A stretch of 46,917 bases of DNA, taken from contig CAUZSN010000006.1 in NCBI GenBank assembly GCA_963582345.1, forward strand, positions 1 to 46,917. The letters run 5' to 3'. How positions within the stretch are numbered: position 1 is the stretch's first letter; each line of letters starts with the position of its first letter. The notes under the pieces were generated by a model that searched no databases, had not been told where the DNA came from, and saw only the letters and a list, made by a program, of their open reading frames with translations. The DNA comes from CAUZSN01 sp963582345. GTDB taxonomy: Bacteria > Planctomycetota > Planctomycetia > Planctomycetales > Planctomycetaceae. Position numbers and translations under genes: made by a program. This document shows, in pieces, positions 26,135-35,225 of the stretch.

Positions 26135-27379
26135 TTACGGATCAAAGTCAACCGGTTTGGTCCGAGAATTCCCGACCGATTTCGCGGACTTTCTTGACGC
26201 AGTCTTGCTTGGTACGACGACCGGTTTTGGATCGCAATAGCTGAGTGCCAGCAGTGCATACGTGGTGGCCAGATTCGGGTCTCCTTCATACCACCGCTCG
26301 GCCGAGTTGACCCAGCTTCCATTATTCTTTTGAAGCTTCGCCAAGGCTTGGAACAACTCGTGTCGCCAGTCGTGTTGCGTTCCTTGAGCATCGACTAGGT
26401 AGTCGACATCCAGAACTGATAAAGCCTTCGCGAAAGTGTGATAGTAGTAGTATAGTCCCTGATTGCCGAGCCCAGGGTTTTTCTCGACGGTGTAAAACCG
26501 CTTAATCCATTCAAATGCTGCCTTGACTCGTGGGTCGCCACGCTTCAACCCAGCGTAGATCATGCTCTTTAGCCCGGCATATGTCATGCTGCCGTACGAT
26601 CGCAAACCGCCGTTTGAAGTCAGCCCGGCTTGTGAGGTGCCACCGGCTGCCGGGGTGTAGAAAAAACCGCCATCATTGACTTTGGTTGCGAAGGGGGTGA
26701 TATTGTGCTCCGATTCCAGATTTTGGCATCGTGAAACGAAACGCAGAGCGTTCTTCATGGCAGGGTCGTCCGACTTCACTCCAGCAGCCTTGAACGCTTC
26801 TAATAAAAACTGTGTGTTCGATAAATCGGGACGCTGATGTATTCCATAACCGGCGCCGCCAAAGGCCACGTCTGAGCTTTCCAGGCCTTCACCTTCGTCC
26901 CATTGCAAGTTTCTCAGGAAATTCTCCGCATCCTTGATAATAGTATTATGCTTGCCGTGTCTGTTGGTCGTTTGAAAGGCCAAAAGCGCAATGCAGGTTT
27001 CATAGTTCCGATGGTTGCTCTTTTTGAAGTAGATTCCGCCATCTTTTTGAATGAAGGTTTGCAGGTGATCTAGACTGCGAGCAAGCGTCGAATCAGTCGG
27101 GGGCAGGCCGCTTTTCGAAAGGGCGGTCGCGGCAAGGGCTGTGATTCCCGGCACAGTTGGAGACGTCCAACTGCCGTCGTCAGATTGGCTGGTGCGCAGA
27201 AAGTTGATGGCTCGCTTTCGAACCATTTTCAGGAGACCTGGGTTCGGGACAACGGTAGTTGTCTTCGTAGGCTTTGGCGCGGCAATTGATGATGGAAGAC
27301 GGAGTCCCCAAACCGAAATGATGCCGACTACCGCAGCGAACGATGCGAACAAATATCGGTAACGAGCAAATCGAATCAT
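26135..27379 (-). CDS. Exported prenyltransferase/squalene-cyclase-like repeat protein
   Basis: 414 residues. A signal peptide or anchor spans about 8-33. The rest is an alpha/alpha-barrel-like repeat protein with QW-type motifs: LRTSQSDDGSW, FIQKDGGIYF, LQWDEGEG and LQKNNGSWV, each followed by helices with AL/TTYALLALS. This is the terpene-cyclase/prenyltransferase fold. However, no DXDD acid motif of squalene-hopene cyclase is visible, so it is unlikely to cyclise squalene. Exported proteins of this type are frequent in planctomycetes and have no assigned role that I know of. The tail after about 385 is Lys/Ser-rich. ATG at 27379. It precedes the formate dehydrogenase genes by 66 bases but shares no obvious function with them. 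Confidence 0.82.
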   Translation of the reverse strand: MIRFARYRYLFASFAAVVGIISVWGLRLPSSIAAPKPTKTTTVVPNPGLLKMVRKRAINFLRTSQSDDGSWTSPTVPGITALAATALSKSGLPPTDSTLARSLDHLQTFIQKDGGIYFKKSNHRNYETCIALLAFQTTNRHGKHNTIIKDAENFLRNLQWDEGEGLESSDVAFGGAGYGIHQRPDLSNTQFLLEAFKAAGVKSDDPAMKNALRFVSRCQNLESEHNITPFATKVNDGGFFYTPAAGGTSQAGLTSNGGLRSYGSMTYAGLKSMIYAGLKRGDPRVKAAFEWIKRFYTVEKNPGLGNQGLYYYYHTFAKALSVLDVDYLVDAQGTQHDWRHELFQALAKLQKNNGSWVNSAERWYEGDPNLATTYALLALSYCDPKPVVVPSKTASRKSAKSVGNSRTKPVDFDP

Positions 27380-27557
27380 TTTCGGCCTCTTGATTGGTCG
27401 TGGCGACTTGCTTTCTGAGTCAATTGGATTGTATCAAAGTTTCCATGTGCAATTGGCGACTCTACGTCAACTTGGTAAAAATGATGGAGTCGTAGGATCG
27501 GACAGGCATCTTGCCTGAGAAATTCGTTTCATTGCAGTTTGCAAAATAGCGCCTGAG

Positions 27558-29582
27558 TCAATCGATACCGAGGTGGTGAACGAAGATGTCCAGATAGATG
27601 ACCAGTAGCATGAGGCCCAAAACAAAGGCCATGCCAAAATAAGTGGCGGCGACCAGTACTCGTTCACTCGGTCGTTTGTGCGTTACGGCTTCCCAGCATA
27701 AGAAAAGCATATGACCGCCATCGAGGACGGGAATGGGAAGAAAGTTCAGGACAGCCAGATTGACGCTCAAAAAGCCAAGAAATAATAGTAACTTAGGCAT
27801 TCCCTGCTTGGAGACCTCGTAGGCAACCTTTGCTATTCCAATCGGACCATGCAATTCCTTGAACGACAGCAATCCACCCACCAAGTTGCGCAGTGTGAGG
27901 TAGATGTCAATCAGTGAATTTCGCGTGTGCGTCACGCCCATAACCAAAGCATCAGAAAAATTTTCGGCCTCTAGGGTCGTCGTCAGACTGCTCAGTCGAA
28001 TACCTCGCGTGGGAACGCACCAGTTGGGATCGGCAGCCGGTTGAGGCTCCAATGGGACAACCTGTGATTCGCCTTGATGGCTAATGGTCAGCCGGACGTG
28101 ACGCGTAGCAGCGACCTGCATCATCCAGAACGCAAAGGCCCAGTTTTTTTTCTCGCCGCTGAATTCAATCGAAATCGTCTTGCCTTGCTGCAATCCGTCC
28201 GATGGTTGCCCTTTGGGAAGGAATAACTCCATCTTCGTGATTCGTGACCCGGGTTCAATGTTGGCCTTTGCAGCGGGACTGCCCTTTGTGATATGTAGCA
28301 CCTGCGGAGTCACATGAAATGCGATACCAATCGACGGGACCGAAATGGGGAAATCGTGGGCAGTCGGTTTTTCGATCCAACCGGGGATGTTGTACGGAGT
28401 CAGATGGACCGCCACCTCTTCGACTGAACCGCTTTCCACTTCACGTTTCACCACGACTTTCACATTCTTGCCGTGCAACTTGGCAAAGTGATTGGGCAGC
28501 TTCAACGGATCCAACTGCTTGCCGACGTCAAGCTGCGTAGCCAGGTCCACGTCGCTGACGCTGACAATCTTTTCGCCTGGTTTCAGGCCGGCTTTGTCGG
28601 CGGGAGATCCTTGTTTGATGGACGTAATTTTTTCAATGTCCATCAAAAGTCCCAGAGTACGAAATCGATTTGTGCCAAGGTCAATTTTGAGTAAGCCGTC
28701 ATGTTTTGGACGTTCGACATAAATTGCTAACGTCTGCGTACTATTGGCGGCAAAGATTTCCTGTAATTGCGAAAATCTGTTGATTTCAGTATCTCCGACT
28801 TTTCGAATGATATCTCCCGGTTCAAACGGTGGAGTTGCCGTGGCAGCCGCCGTGCCGGGGACGATCGCAGGTAGAGTCTCGTCGTCTGGTCGAATCAATG
28901 TCAGTCCCAGCGTTGGGCTGACTCCGATCATTCGCCGAGTTCCCGAGGTGTCTGGAGTCACTAGTACTTTAAAGGTAGATCCATCTGACCGGATACCGTT
29001 GATCGCAACCCGTCCGGTCGTTAGCGCCACGCCGCGCATAATGTCAGCGAACGAGTCAACCTCACGACCGTTGATGCGTGTGATGGTGTCTCCATTTCGA
29101 AGTCCGGATTTCCAAGCAGGCATTCCTACCTGAACCGTTCCTAGCTCGGCGGGCGACGTCTCCACTCCGAATCTAAAGGCGGCCGTGAAAAATAGTACGC
29201 CAGTAATAACATTCATGATGACTCCGGCCGATATGATGGCCATCCGTTGGCTGACCGATTTGGCCGAATAGGAGCGTGGATCCAGAGCAATTTCTTCGCT
29301 GCTGAGTTGGCTGGGATCCATATCATCCTGTCCCAGCATTTTCACATATCCACCAAACGGAATCACGGACAGAGCGTATTCGGTATCGTTCTTCTTGAAG
29401 CTCCACAGAATCGGACCGAAACCGATACTGAAGCGTTCGACGAGTACGTTGCACCATTTGGCGACGCCGAAATGCCCCAACTCGTGGAAGAAAATTACAA
29501 ATCCCAGACCAACGGCCACGTACAAAATGTTCCGTGCCATTTCCCAGGCCGAAGCTAAGTCGAATTCAGCTAAGATCGCCAC
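27558..29582 (-). CDS. rseP: Site-2 intramembrane zinc protease with several PDZ domains
   Basis: About 674 residues, against roughly 450 for E. coli RseP. The zinc motif HELGH lies at 33-37 inside the first membrane segment, followed by FSIGFGP and the PFGGYVKM loop. The C-terminal half of the site is NFLPIPVLDGGHMLF, then a last membrane segment. Between them I count three clear PDZ-like modules (GMPAWKSGLRNGDTI; FEPGDIIRKVGDTEI; GSPADKAGLKPGEKIV) and a fourth partial one (GSPAAKANIEPGSRI). It cleaves anti-sigma factors or signal-peptide remnants in the membrane. The start is GTG at 29582, set by AGGAG at 29591-29595 (8-base spacing); an upstream TTG at 29606 would place that site inside the gene. 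It overlaps dxr by 13 bases, so it is coupled to it. Confidence 0.92.
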   Translation of the reverse strand: MAILAEFDLASAWEMARNILYVAVGLGFVIFFHELGHFGVAKWCNVLVERFSIGFGPILWSFKKNDTEYALSVIPFGGYVKMLGQDDMDPSQLSSEEIALDPRSYSAKSVSQRMAIISAGVIMNVITGVLFFTAAFRFGVETSPAELGTVQVGMPAWKSGLRNGDTITRINGREVDSFADIMRGVALTTGRVAINGIRSDGSTFKVLVTPDTSGTRRMIGVSPTLGLTLIRPDDETLPAIVPGTAAATATPPFEPGDIIRKVGDTEINRFSQLQEIFAANSTQTLAIYVERPKHDGLLKIDLGTNRFRTLGLLMDIEKITSIKQGSPADKAGLKPGEKIVSVSDVDLATQLDVGKQLDPLKLPNHFAKLHGKNVKVVVKREVESGSVEEVAVHLTPYNIPGWIEKPTAHDFPISVPSIGIAFHVTPQVLHITKGSPAAKANIEPGSRITKMELFLPKGQPSDGLQQGKTISIEFSGEKKNWAFAFWMMQVAATRHVRLTISHQGESQVVPLEPQPAADPNWCVPTRGIRLSSLTTTLEAENFSDALVMGVTHTRNSLIDIYLTLRNLVGGLLSFKELHGPIGIAKVAYEVSKQGMPKLLLFLGFLSVNLAVLNFLPIPVLDGGHMLFLCWEAVTHKRPSERVLVAATYFGMAFVLGLMLLVIYLDIFVHHLGID

Positions 29583-30718
29583 CGGCGTGTCTCCTCGCGA
29601 GCCCAACCATCCAGTTTCAGAAGATCGGATAATGACGGGTGGGGGTCGAAATCGTGATTTTTCAAAGTCGCACTACAAGCACTCGGGATGTCGGAAAAAC
29701 GTAAGTCCCCAGAAAGAAATCGTTCGACGGCTATTTCGTTGGCCGCGTTCAATACAGCCCCACAGGTTCCATTCCGCTGGCTCACTTCAATTCCCAATGC
29801 TAGTGCGGGAAAGGCTTCGTAGTCCGGCGGTTCAAATTCCAGATTCATCGCCTGGCTCCAATCCATTTTCGGACTGATGCTCTCCGTACGTGCTGGATAA
29901 GTCAATGCATATTGGATCGGCAATTTCATATCGGGAGGCGACAACTGAGCGATTATCGATCCATCGACGAATTCAACAAACGAATGGACGATCGATTGTG
30001 GGTGGACCACCACATCAATTTGATTAACCTCGAGACCAAACAACCATTTTGCTTCAATGATTTCCAACGCTTTATTCATCATGGTTGCCGAATCGACGGT
30101 GATTTTCGGTCCCATGTTCCACGTTGGATGGGCCAATGCCATCTGGGGCGTCACGTTGTCGAGTTGTTTTCGGGTCCATCCTCGGAACGGGCCTCCACTG
30201 GATGTCAACACTACGCGCCGGACTTCGTGGCTCTGTCCCGAATGCATGGCTTGAAAAATGGCGCTGTGCTCGCTGTCGACCGGAAGCAATGTGGCACCGG
30301 TGCGACCAGCCAGTTCAATCACCAGCGATCCGGCAACAACCAGTGTTTCCTTGTTTGCAATCGCGACTCGCTTACCGGTCTCTAAAGCCACCCATGTTCC
30401 CTGCAGACCGGCGGCTCCCACAATTCCGCTGACGACGACGTCTACGTCTGGGTCGCCGGCAACACGTTCAATCCCCTCAGGTCCGAAGAGCAACTCAGTT
30501 CGAGACGAGAAGGCATTGCGGGGCACTCTGTTACGCAGCGATTCGTCACTAAGAACGGCCCATTTAGGACAAAAGGCTTTGCTTTGCTGCCCCAGAAGTT
30601 TCCAATTGCTGTGGGCTGTTATGCCACTCAGACTCATTTGTCCTGGGCAGGAGCCAATGACCTCCAGACAACTAGTTCCAATCGATCCGGTTGAACCCAA
30701 TACTGCAATACGATTCAT
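29570..30718 (-). CDS. dxr: 1-deoxy-D-xylulose 5-phosphate reductoisomerase
   Basis: 382 residues, normal length. Converts DXP to MEP with NADPH, the committed step of non-mevalonate isoprenoid synthesis. The NADPH site is AVLGSTGSIGTSCLEVI (about 5-21), followed by IANKETLVVAG. The metal/substrate site is LLPVDSEHSAIFQ, and SSGGPFRGW, MGPKITVDSATMMNKALEIIEA and HPQSIVHSFVEFVDGS are all intact. ATG at 30718. It is the first gene of a dxr-rseP pair, an arrangement also seen in other bacteria. It is divergent from ftsH across 198 bases. Confidence 0.97.
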   Translation of the reverse strand: MNRIAVLGSTGSIGTSCLEVIGSCPGQMSLSGITAHSNWKLLGQQSKAFCPKWAVLSDESLRNRVPRNAFSSRTELLFGPEGIERVAGDPDVDVVVSGIVGAAGLQGTWVALETGKRVAIANKETLVVAGSLVIELAGRTGATLLPVDSEHSAIFQAMHSGQSHEVRRVVLTSSGGPFRGWTRKQLDNVTPQMALAHPTWNMGPKITVDSATMMNKALEIIEAKWLFGLEVNQIDVVVHPQSIVHSFVEFVDGSIIAQLSPPDMKLPIQYALTYPARTESISPKMDWSQAMNLEFEPPDYEAFPALALGIEVSQRNGTCGAVLNAANEIAVERFLSGDLRFSDIPSACSATLKNHDFDPHPSLSDLLKLDGWAREETRRWRS

Positions 30719-30846
30719 TCACTTGCATCAATTAGGTCATAGAATGAGAAAAAACGTCTTATTGGCATCGTCTTCGGAAATTTCCGACTACTTGACCATA
30801 TTCTAAGTCGAGCCCAAATTTGTGGCAAGAGCCATCGCATCATGAG

Positions 30847-30875
30847 TTGACCGGCACTAATTATCGGCATACAGT
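30847..30875 (+). promoter_or_regulatory. Candidate sigma70-type promoter for ftsH
   Basis: TTGACC (30847-30852), a 17-base spacer and TACAGT (30870-30875). Spacing is ideal and the -35 is 5/6; the -10 is 4/6. It would give a 5' leader of about 35 bases before the ftsH ATG. Identified by eye only. Confidence 0.4.
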
Positions 30876-30916
30876 TCTTTGCAACATTTCAGACTGGCTT
30901 CGTATACGGCCAAGTT

Positions 30917-32959
30917 ATGTCGAACTCTGACGAATCAAAGCCACAATCTTCCGATTCGAATCAGCCGTCGGGTGGTCGTCCTCGGCGTCCCGAACGGAAT
31001 CAATCCAGCAACCTATTCTGGTATTTGGTTGTAGGCGGTGTTATTGCGTTGATCGCTTTCTCTCTTATGAACTCGCAGCGTAAGGGAGAAGAATTGAAAT
31101 TCAGTGAATTCCTGCGTGGATTGGAGAAGAAACGTTACAACGAGACGAATGTCTTCGAATTGACCATTGGTCCGCGTTACATCACTTTTCAGGATCAACA
31201 GAAACCCGAATCAGGATCTAAACCATCCACTTCAAGTTCCACTAAGCACTACAAAATTCCCGCCGTCGGAATTTCGGACTTAGTCCAAACTCGGCTGATC
31301 GATTTGCTGGAAAAAAAACAGATAGCATACGATTTTGAGATGCCACCATCCGAATGGCAATCGTTGGCATTGCTATTGCTATTTCCTTTGCTCTTCTTGC
31401 TGTTATTTATTTTCGTGTTTCGCAGAATGGGCGGAGCAGGAACTGCGATGTCTTTCGGCCGCAGTCGCGGTAAGTACTATGCTCAGGAAGACGTCAATAC
31501 GACGTTTAGTGACGTGGCTGGGATCGAGGAAGCCGTTGAAGAACTGCGAGAAGTCGTCGAGTTTCTACGGACTCCCAGTAAGTATCAGGCTCTGGGAGGC
31601 CGTATTCCACGCGGCGTTCTGCTGGTTGGACCACCTGGAACGGGCAAAACGTTATTGGCCAAGGCTGTTGCCGGAGAAGCCAACGTTCCATTCGTCGGCC
31701 TGTCAGGTTCGGACTTCGTCGAGATGTTCGTCGGCGTTGGAGCAGCTCGCGTGCGTGATATGTTCCAACAGGCCGCTCAGCATTCGCCCAGCATTATTTT
31801 CATTGACGAGCTAGACGCGCTGGGCAAGGTGCGCGGCAGCGGCATGCCCGGCGGTCACGACGAACGCGAACAAACACTGAACGCCCTGCTTGTCGAAATG
31901 GACGGGTTTTCGACTGAACAGAGCGTTATCGTGATGGCGGCGACAAATCGGCCAGAAACGCTCGATCCGGCATTGTTACGCCCCGGACGTTTCGATCGGA
32001 ACGTGCTGGTCGACCGTCCTGACATTAGGGGACGGGAAGCTATTCTGAAAGTCCACGTTGTCAAAATAAAAATGGACGACAGCGTCGATCTTACTCGAAT
32101 AGCAAAAATTTCGCCCGGGTTCGTTGGTGCCGATCTTGCCAACCTGGTCAACGAAGCCGCTTTGCTGGCCGCTCGAAACAACAAAGACTGCGTTACGATA
32201 GAGGATTTCGAAGAGGGGATTGAACGTGTTGTGGCCGGATTAGAGAAGCACACACGCATCATTCACGAAGATGAAAAGCAGCGAGTCGCCTATCACGAAT
32301 GCGGGCATGCGCTCGTCGCCTGCAGCCTGCCGAATACAGATCCCGTGCACAAGATATCGATCATTCCTCGAGGATTTGGGGCCTTGGGATACACGATGCA
32401 GCGGCCGGAAGAGGAAAAACATCTGGTAATGGAGAGCGAGCTGCAAAACAATATTGCCGTCTTGCTAGGAGGCATTGCGGCCGAGCAGATCGTTTATACC
32501 GAAACATCTACCGGCGCAGAAAATGATTTGTCTCGCGCGACCGATATCGCACGACGCATGGTAACCGAATTTGGTATGAGCGCTAAATTGGGCCGAGTTC
32601 ATTACGGCGAAGTACGTCGGGGACCCTCATTGATGGGACCCATTCCTTTCCCGTCTGAACCGGTGCACAGCGAGGAGACGGTGCGGGAGATTGACGTCGA
32701 AGTCAAACGCATCATCGATCAGGGCTACCAGACTGCTTACGATATTCTGACCGATCGACGCGAGTTACTGGACCACATGACTCGCGAACTGATCGAAGTT
32801 GAAGTGATGGCTGCCGAACACTTGGAGCGGATCCTGGACCAGCACAAGACCGGTCCACAAATCAAACCGGGAACGCATGCCAAGTCGGCAACTGAAGATG
32901 AGGAACCGGAGTCGTCCGAAAACGACACTGTACATCGCGAATCGGCGGACGGTGCATGA
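30917..32959 (+). CDS. ftsH: ATP-dependent membrane zinc metalloprotease FtsH
   Basis: 680 residues. The cytoplasmic N-terminus is polar (about 1-30), with membrane segments at about 33-52 and 149-170 around a periplasmic domain. The AAA domain has Walker A GPPGTGKT (238-245), the pore loop FVEMFVGVGAARVR, Walker B IIFIDELDALG, and the second region of homology ATNRPETLDPALLRPGRFDR. The protease zinc motif is HECGH (460-464), where most FtsH have HEAGH; the downstream acidic ligand region ENDLSRATDIARRM is intact. It degrades misfolded membrane proteins and regulators at the inner membrane. The acidic C-terminal tail (about 645-680) is dispensable-looking. ATG at 30917, no clear ribosome site. 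Convergent with dapL, 42 bases apart. Confidence 0.97.
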   Translation: MSNSDESKPQSSDSNQPSGGRPRRPERNQSSNLFWYLVVGGVIALIAFSLMNSQRKGEELKFSEFLRGLEKKRYNETNVFELTIGPRYITFQDQQKPESGSKPSTSSSTKHYKIPAVGISDLVQTRLIDLLEKKQIAYDFEMPPSEWQSLALLLLFPLLFLLLFIFVFRRMGGAGTAMSFGRSRGKYYAQEDVNTTFSDVAGIEEAVEELREVVEFLRTPSKYQALGGRIPRGVLLVGPPGTGKTLLAKAVAGEANVPFVGLSGSDFVEMFVGVGAARVRDMFQQAAQHSPSIIFIDELDALGKVRGSGMPGGHDEREQTLNALLVEMDGFSTEQSVIVMAATNRPETLDPALLRPGRFDRNVLVDRPDIRGREAILKVHVVKIKMDDSVDLTRIAKISPGFVGADLANLVNEAALLAARNNKDCVTIEDFEEGIERVVAGLEKHTRIIHEDEKQRVAYHECGHALVACSLPNTDPVHKISIIPRGFGALGYTMQRPEEEKHLVMESELQNNIAVLLGGIAAEQIVYTETSTGAENDLSRATDIARRMVTEFGMSAKLGRVHYGEVRRGPSLMGPIPFPSEPVHSEETVREIDVEVKRIIDQGYQTAYDILTDRRELLDHMTRELIEVEVMAAEHLERILDQHKTGPQIKPGTHAKSATEDEEPESSENDTVHRESADGA

Positions 32960-33001
32960 ATCGCACGAACACGACGCAATCCATCGGATCGACAAATGGA
33001 C

Positions 33002-34237
33002 CTAAACCGCTTCTTGAATTCTCCTGACCGCTTCTTCAATGTTTTCCCGGTTGTTGAAGGCGCTTAGCCGAAAGTAGCCTTCACCGGCGGCTCCAAAACC
33101 GCTGCCGGGAGTTCCGACTAAATGCGTGTTTTCAAGAAGATGGTCGAAGAAATCCCAACTACTGACGTCGTTCGGGGTTTTTAACCACACGTACGGAGCG
33201 TTTACGCCGCCGTAAACAGTGACACCCATCGTTTGCAAACCCTCTCGCAATAACCGGGCGTTCGTAAGATAAAATTCAATCAATTCGCGAACCTGTTGCT
33301 TTCCCTGTGGACTATAAACGGCCTCAGCGCCACGTTGCACGATGTACGATACTCCGTTGAATTTCGTGTTGTGCCGGCGCATCCAGAGTGAGTGTAGGGA
33401 CAGGTCCACCCCGGCCGCCGTCTTGCCGGTCACCGTGTTTGGAATGACCGTGTAGGCGCAGCGAGTGCCAGTGAAACCAGCCGATTTTGAATAACTGCGA
33501 AACTCGATCGCGACGTCGCGTCCACCCGGGATCTCATAGATCGAATGTGGAATCTCGGGATCGCGAATGTACGCTTCATAGGCGGCATCGTAAAGAATTA
33601 GAGAGCCGTGTTGTTTGGCATAATCAATCCACTTTGCCAGTACGTCCTGACCGATGACTGTTCCGGTTGGGTTGTTGGGGTAGCAAAGATAGATGATGTC
33701 GACCGGCCTGTCCGGTACTGCAGGTACAAAGTCGTTTTCGGCCGTGACCGGCAGATACACCACTCCGTCAAACTCGCCCGACTTATTCGACGTCCCCGTG
33801 TTCCCGATCATGACGTTTGTGTCGACATAGACGGGATAGACGGGGTCAGTCACTGCGACTTGGTTTGTGCCAGGCGCTAGGATGTCCAGGATGTTGGCGG
33901 TGTCAGACTTGCTGCCGTCAGACACGAAAATCTCATCAGCGGCAATATCGCACCCGCGCGAACGGTAATCATGCTCCGCGATTTTTTCCCGTAACCAATC
34001 GAAACCTTGGCTGTCGTCCATGTAGCCACGGAACGTTTCACGGTTCGCCATTTCGTCGACGGCGCTGTGCATGGCTTCGATGCAGGCCGCTGGCAACGGT
34101 TCTGTGACATCGCCGATCCCCAAACGAATGATATTCGCATCGGCGTTGGCCTTACAGAATGTCGATACGCGACGACTGATCTCTGAAAACAAATAACCGG
34201 TTCTTAACTTTAGGAAATTCTCGTTAATGTGTGCCAT
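33002..34237 (-). CDS. dapL: LL-diaminopimelate aminotransferase
   Basis: 411 residues, normal length. A PLP enzyme that converts tetrahydrodipicolinate directly to LL-diaminopimelate using glutamate, bypassing the succinylase/acetylase steps. Family motifs: LFSEISRRV, RLGIGDVTEPLP, SDGSKSDTANI, DPVYPVYVDTNVM, YLCYPNNPTGTV, and the PLP-binding SYSKSAGFTGTRC with Lys251. ATG at 34237. With dapF about 3.7 kb upstream on the same strand, the two enzymes give the last steps from tetrahydrodipicolinate to meso-DAP, for lysine and for peptidoglycan. A 174-base gap separates it from the methyltransferase gene, so it may have its own promoter. Confidence 0.96.
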   Translation of the reverse strand: MAHINENFLKLRTGYLFSEISRRVSTFCKANADANIIRLGIGDVTEPLPAACIEAMHSAVDEMANRETFRGYMDDSQGFDWLREKIAEHDYRSRGCDIAADEIFVSDGSKSDTANILDILAPGTNQVAVTDPVYPVYVDTNVMIGNTGTSNKSGEFDGVVYLPVTAENDFVPAVPDRPVDIIYLCYPNNPTGTVIGQDVLAKWIDYAKQHGSLILYDAAYEAYIRDPEIPHSIYEIPGGRDVAIEFRSYSKSAGFTGTRCAYTVIPNTVTGKTAAGVDLSLHSLWMRRHNTKFNGVSYIVQRGAEAVYSPQGKQQVRELIEFYLTNARLLREGLQTMGVTVYGGVNAPYVWLKTPNDVSSWDFFDHLLENTHLVGTPGSGFGAAGEGYFRLSAFNNRENIEEAVRRIQEAV

Positions 34238-34411
34238 GGTGTTTCTTGCTGATGATTGTAAATTTGTTGCAATGAATTCAGCCTATGATTGATCTCGTTT
34301 TAGATCGACTCATCGTTAATTTCAACCAACCGTACCGCGCACAAATCCCAAAACTAAAAATTTAGATTTCGAGCGTCGTTGCTATTGCGTCTCGGGGGTG
34401 AGTTGACTGGG

Positions 34412-35194
34412 TTAGCGGCGTCGCAACACGAACACCACGTCTTCGGTTTCGGGTCCAATTGTGATTGGATCATCAATCTCGTAGGCGAAGTCATACGTTG
34501 CCGCGAATTCTAACTCGGGCACTTTGGCAAGCAACCGCCGCATCTGCCGGGCCGTGTAAGTTCTGTAAACCATTTCGTCTAGAATACGGAAGTGATGTGT
34601 CAAAGTGTAGACGTCGAACGTCATGCCCAAATACTCGCGACGTTGGCGCAGGTTCAGTCCTTTTGACCACATCATCGATACGACAGCCAGATTCCCTCGA
34701 CGGGCCAACCACGATTCCTCCTCAACACGATTTCCTTCGTTCGGAATCAAATGCAGGCCCAGAATATACAAGCCCCCTTTTGACAAGCAGCGGGCGACTG
34801 ACCGCAGGTGCCCTTCGGCAGCCTGTTCGGTCATCAGGTGCCGAAAGCTGTTGATCGTATTAAAGGCCGCGTCGACCTTGCGTGGCAATTGAAAATCCTG
34901 CATATCGCCGATCACGGCCGCCGACGAAAATCCACGTCTTTGAAATCGATTGTTGCAGTACTGAACGGCACGAGGATTCAGGTCGTTTCCACTCACGTCG
35001 AAGCCAGCCTGAGCAAATTTAATCAACAGCCGCCCTGTCCCACACGCTGGCTCAAACAGCCGTTGCACGGGTCGGTTAGCATGCTGTTCAAAACAGTGCC
35101 GCAAGAAATTGAATTCCGTCTTCCAGTCGGACCCAAAGACAAGGTCGTAGTATTGCGGATAATCGTAGATATGTCCGTCAATAAAATCCGGCAT
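34412..35194 (-). CDS. Class I SAM-dependent methyltransferase
   Basis: 260 residues. A Rossmann-type methyltransferase: motif I LFEPACGTGRLL (about 46-57), motif II-like DVSGNDLNPRAVQYC, then DAAFNTINSFRHLM, and LSKGGLYILGLHL (motif VI region). The N-terminus (YDYPQYYDLVFG) matches the common small-molecule or protein methyltransferase layout. The substrate cannot be told. ATG at 35194. It lies 31 bases downstream of the glycosyltransferase gene, so the two are probably one transcript; modification of a glycan or lipid is possible (inference). Confidence 0.88.
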   Translation of the reverse strand: MPDFIDGHIYDYPQYYDLVFGSDWKTEFNFLRHCFEQHANRPVQRLFEPACGTGRLLIKFAQAGFDVSGNDLNPRAVQYCNNRFQRRGFSSAAVIGDMQDFQLPRKVDAAFNTINSFRHLMTEQAAEGHLRSVARCLSKGGLYILGLHLIPNEGNRVEEESWLARRGNLAVVSMMWSKGLNLRQRREYLGMTFDVYTLTHHFRILDEMVYRTYTARQMRRLLAKVPELEFAATYDFAYEIDDPITIGPETEDVVFVLRRR

Positions 35195-35225
35195 GGTTAC
35201 TGCTAAGCGATGGTATCACCCACTG

